Shown one piece after another: positions 63,399 to 64,000 of a stretch of DNA of 64,000 nucleotides (position 1 is the first letter of the stretch; every line of letters begins with the position of its first letter). The position numbers and the translations under genes are program-made. The notes under the pieces were generated by a model, which was not told the origin of the DNA, searched no databases, and saw only the letters and a list, made by a program, of their open reading frames with translations. The DNA comes from Prochlorococcus sp. AG-347-K16. Lineage in GTDB: Bacteria; Cyanobacteriota; Cyanobacteriia; PCC-6307; Cyanobiaceae. The stretch spans positions 1 through 64,000 of the forward strand of contig QCCD01000007.1 of the NCBI GenBank assembly GCA_003281405.1, in the 5' to 3' direction.

Positions 63399-64000
63399 TT
63401 AAATATTTTTAACTCTTTTAACTTTTAGAAGTGCATTATTTACTGCCTGTTGTTGGTCTCTTTTAGTAATCCAGTGGTGATAAGTTTGAGTGTGTAAACT
63501 AACCGAATGTCCCATCATTCTGGCAGCCACAGTATCAGGTAAATCATAAAAAATTGTTCTTACTGCCCAAGCATGCCTTAGATCATAAGGTTTTATTTGT
63601 AAAGAGTAACGCTTAAACTGGTCTGTAATTTTTTTTCCAATATTCTGTAAGGTTGTAATTTTAAGGTCTCTATTAATATTTGGTAGAAGTTCTGGATTCT
63701 CACCAAGTTTTGATAATTCGAACTTTTCCACCCATTCAGGATGAAATGGCCAAACTTGATGTTCCCCAGTTTTAGTCGTAGGTAAAACTCTAATAATTTT
63801 GTCCCCAAAATTAGTAAGAGAACTTAAATCACAAAAAAATACTTCATGATTCCTTAATCCATATGTAGCCATCAGACCAAAAACAAATTTCCAAGACTTG
63901 TTTGGTATCGTCTCCCATAGTTTCTCTATTAATTCGTCTTTAGGTAGATCCCTAAATCCTGCTTTGTTCAGACCATATCCTCTAGAATTTAATTTCCAAT
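63399..64000 (-). CDS. Tyrosine recombinase / phage integrase family, C-terminal part
   Basis: The open frame continues to the right edge without a stop, giving about 200 residues of a protein whose start lies outside. Catalytic residues of the tyrosine recombinase fold are visible: the first Arg in TYGLRNHEVF, the second Arg in YDLRHAWAVR (Tyr where most have His before DLR), His in MMGHS, and the nucleophile Tyr in TQTYHHW. An integrase-like or Xer-like role is possible; no att site or tRNA target is visible near its end. It is upstream of cobO on the same strand. Confidence 0.87.
   Translation of the reverse strand, partial: WKLNSRGYGLNKAGFRDLPKDELIEKLWETIPNKSWKFVFGLMATYGLRNHEVFFCDLSSLTNFGDKIIRVLPTTKTGEHQVWPFHPEWVEKFELSKLGENPELLPNINRDLKITTLQNIGKKITDQFKRYSLQIKPYDLRHAWAVRTIFYDLPDTVAARMMGHSVSLHTQTYHHWITKRDQQQAVNNALLKVKRVKNI

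Overview
The window is AT-rich (by eye about 30% GC), densely packed chromosomal DNA from an oxygenic picocyanobacterium, most likely a high-light-adapted Prochlorococcus. The evidence is the set of photosynthesis genes (petC-petA, psaF-psaJ, psb27, a high-light-inducible protein), a fused geranylgeranyl-reductase-type oxidoreductase, cobalamin genes (cobM, cobK, cobO), the GGM-tailed solo GroEL, many picocyanobacterial hypothetical proteins, and extreme compaction. No rRNA, CRISPR array, insertion sequence or restriction/defence locus is visible. The species call is by recognition of gene content and style, not by alignment.

Layout. 1-9.4 kb: end of an unknown gene, solo groEL, fabG, ispD, LD-carboxypeptidase, ubiA, ppx, a RodZ-like HTH membrane protein, cobM and lgt. 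9.4-15.5 kb: cytochrome b6f genes petA and petC, tatC, an NFACT/RqcH-like gene, gmk, psaJ and psaF. 15.6-21.1 kb: tsaD plus an hli gene, an NhaP-type antiporter, then a minus-strand run rplS - tRNA-Trp - small barrel protein - tRNA-Asp - gltX. 21.1-26.2 kb: map, an SDR, and a plus-strand group of three probable nucleotide-binding proteins (DRTGG/BioD-like, SLOG-like, YajQ), then a prohibitin-like protein. 26.3-35.3 kb: hemL, xthA, three plus-strand genes around larC, and the minus-strand run yjbQ - phhB - G3E GTPase - futB-like iron permease. 35.4-46.8 kb: M32 carboxypeptidase, a complete family I pyrophosphatase, hemC, the principal sigma factor, a candidate structured RNA, priA, a DUF3153 protein, argB, ssb, cobK and cutA. 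46.8-53.9 kb: a PfkB kinase, purA, psb27, proS, a small HTH-like gene, a second pyrophosphatase with altered active-site residues, an ArsC/Spx-like protein and lepB. 54-64 kb: two-domain phosphoglycerate mutase, CPBP protease, an FtsL-like membrane protein overlapping ftsI, transaldolase, GGR-like oxidoreductase, frr, pyrH, cobO and, at the right edge, part of a tyrosine recombinase.

Most genes are core housekeeping: isoprenoid and quinone synthesis (ispD, ubiA), tetrapyrroles (gltX, hemL, hemC, cob genes), photosystem and b6f assembly (petCA, psaFJ, psb27, tatC, lgt, lepB), translation (rplS, tRNAs, gltX, proS, frr, map, tsaD) and division (ftsI and its upstream partner). Convergent neighbours repeatedly meet with no gap or with overlaps, which fits genome streamlining.

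I found no large unknown system. The leads I consider best are a candidate RNA between sigA and priA (about 39968-40066), the FtsL-like protein before ftsI, the pair of pyrophosphatases in which one has lost catalytic residues, a DUF3153 protein with an internal lipobox, and the cluster of nucleotide-binding domain proteins at 22.8-25.1 kb.
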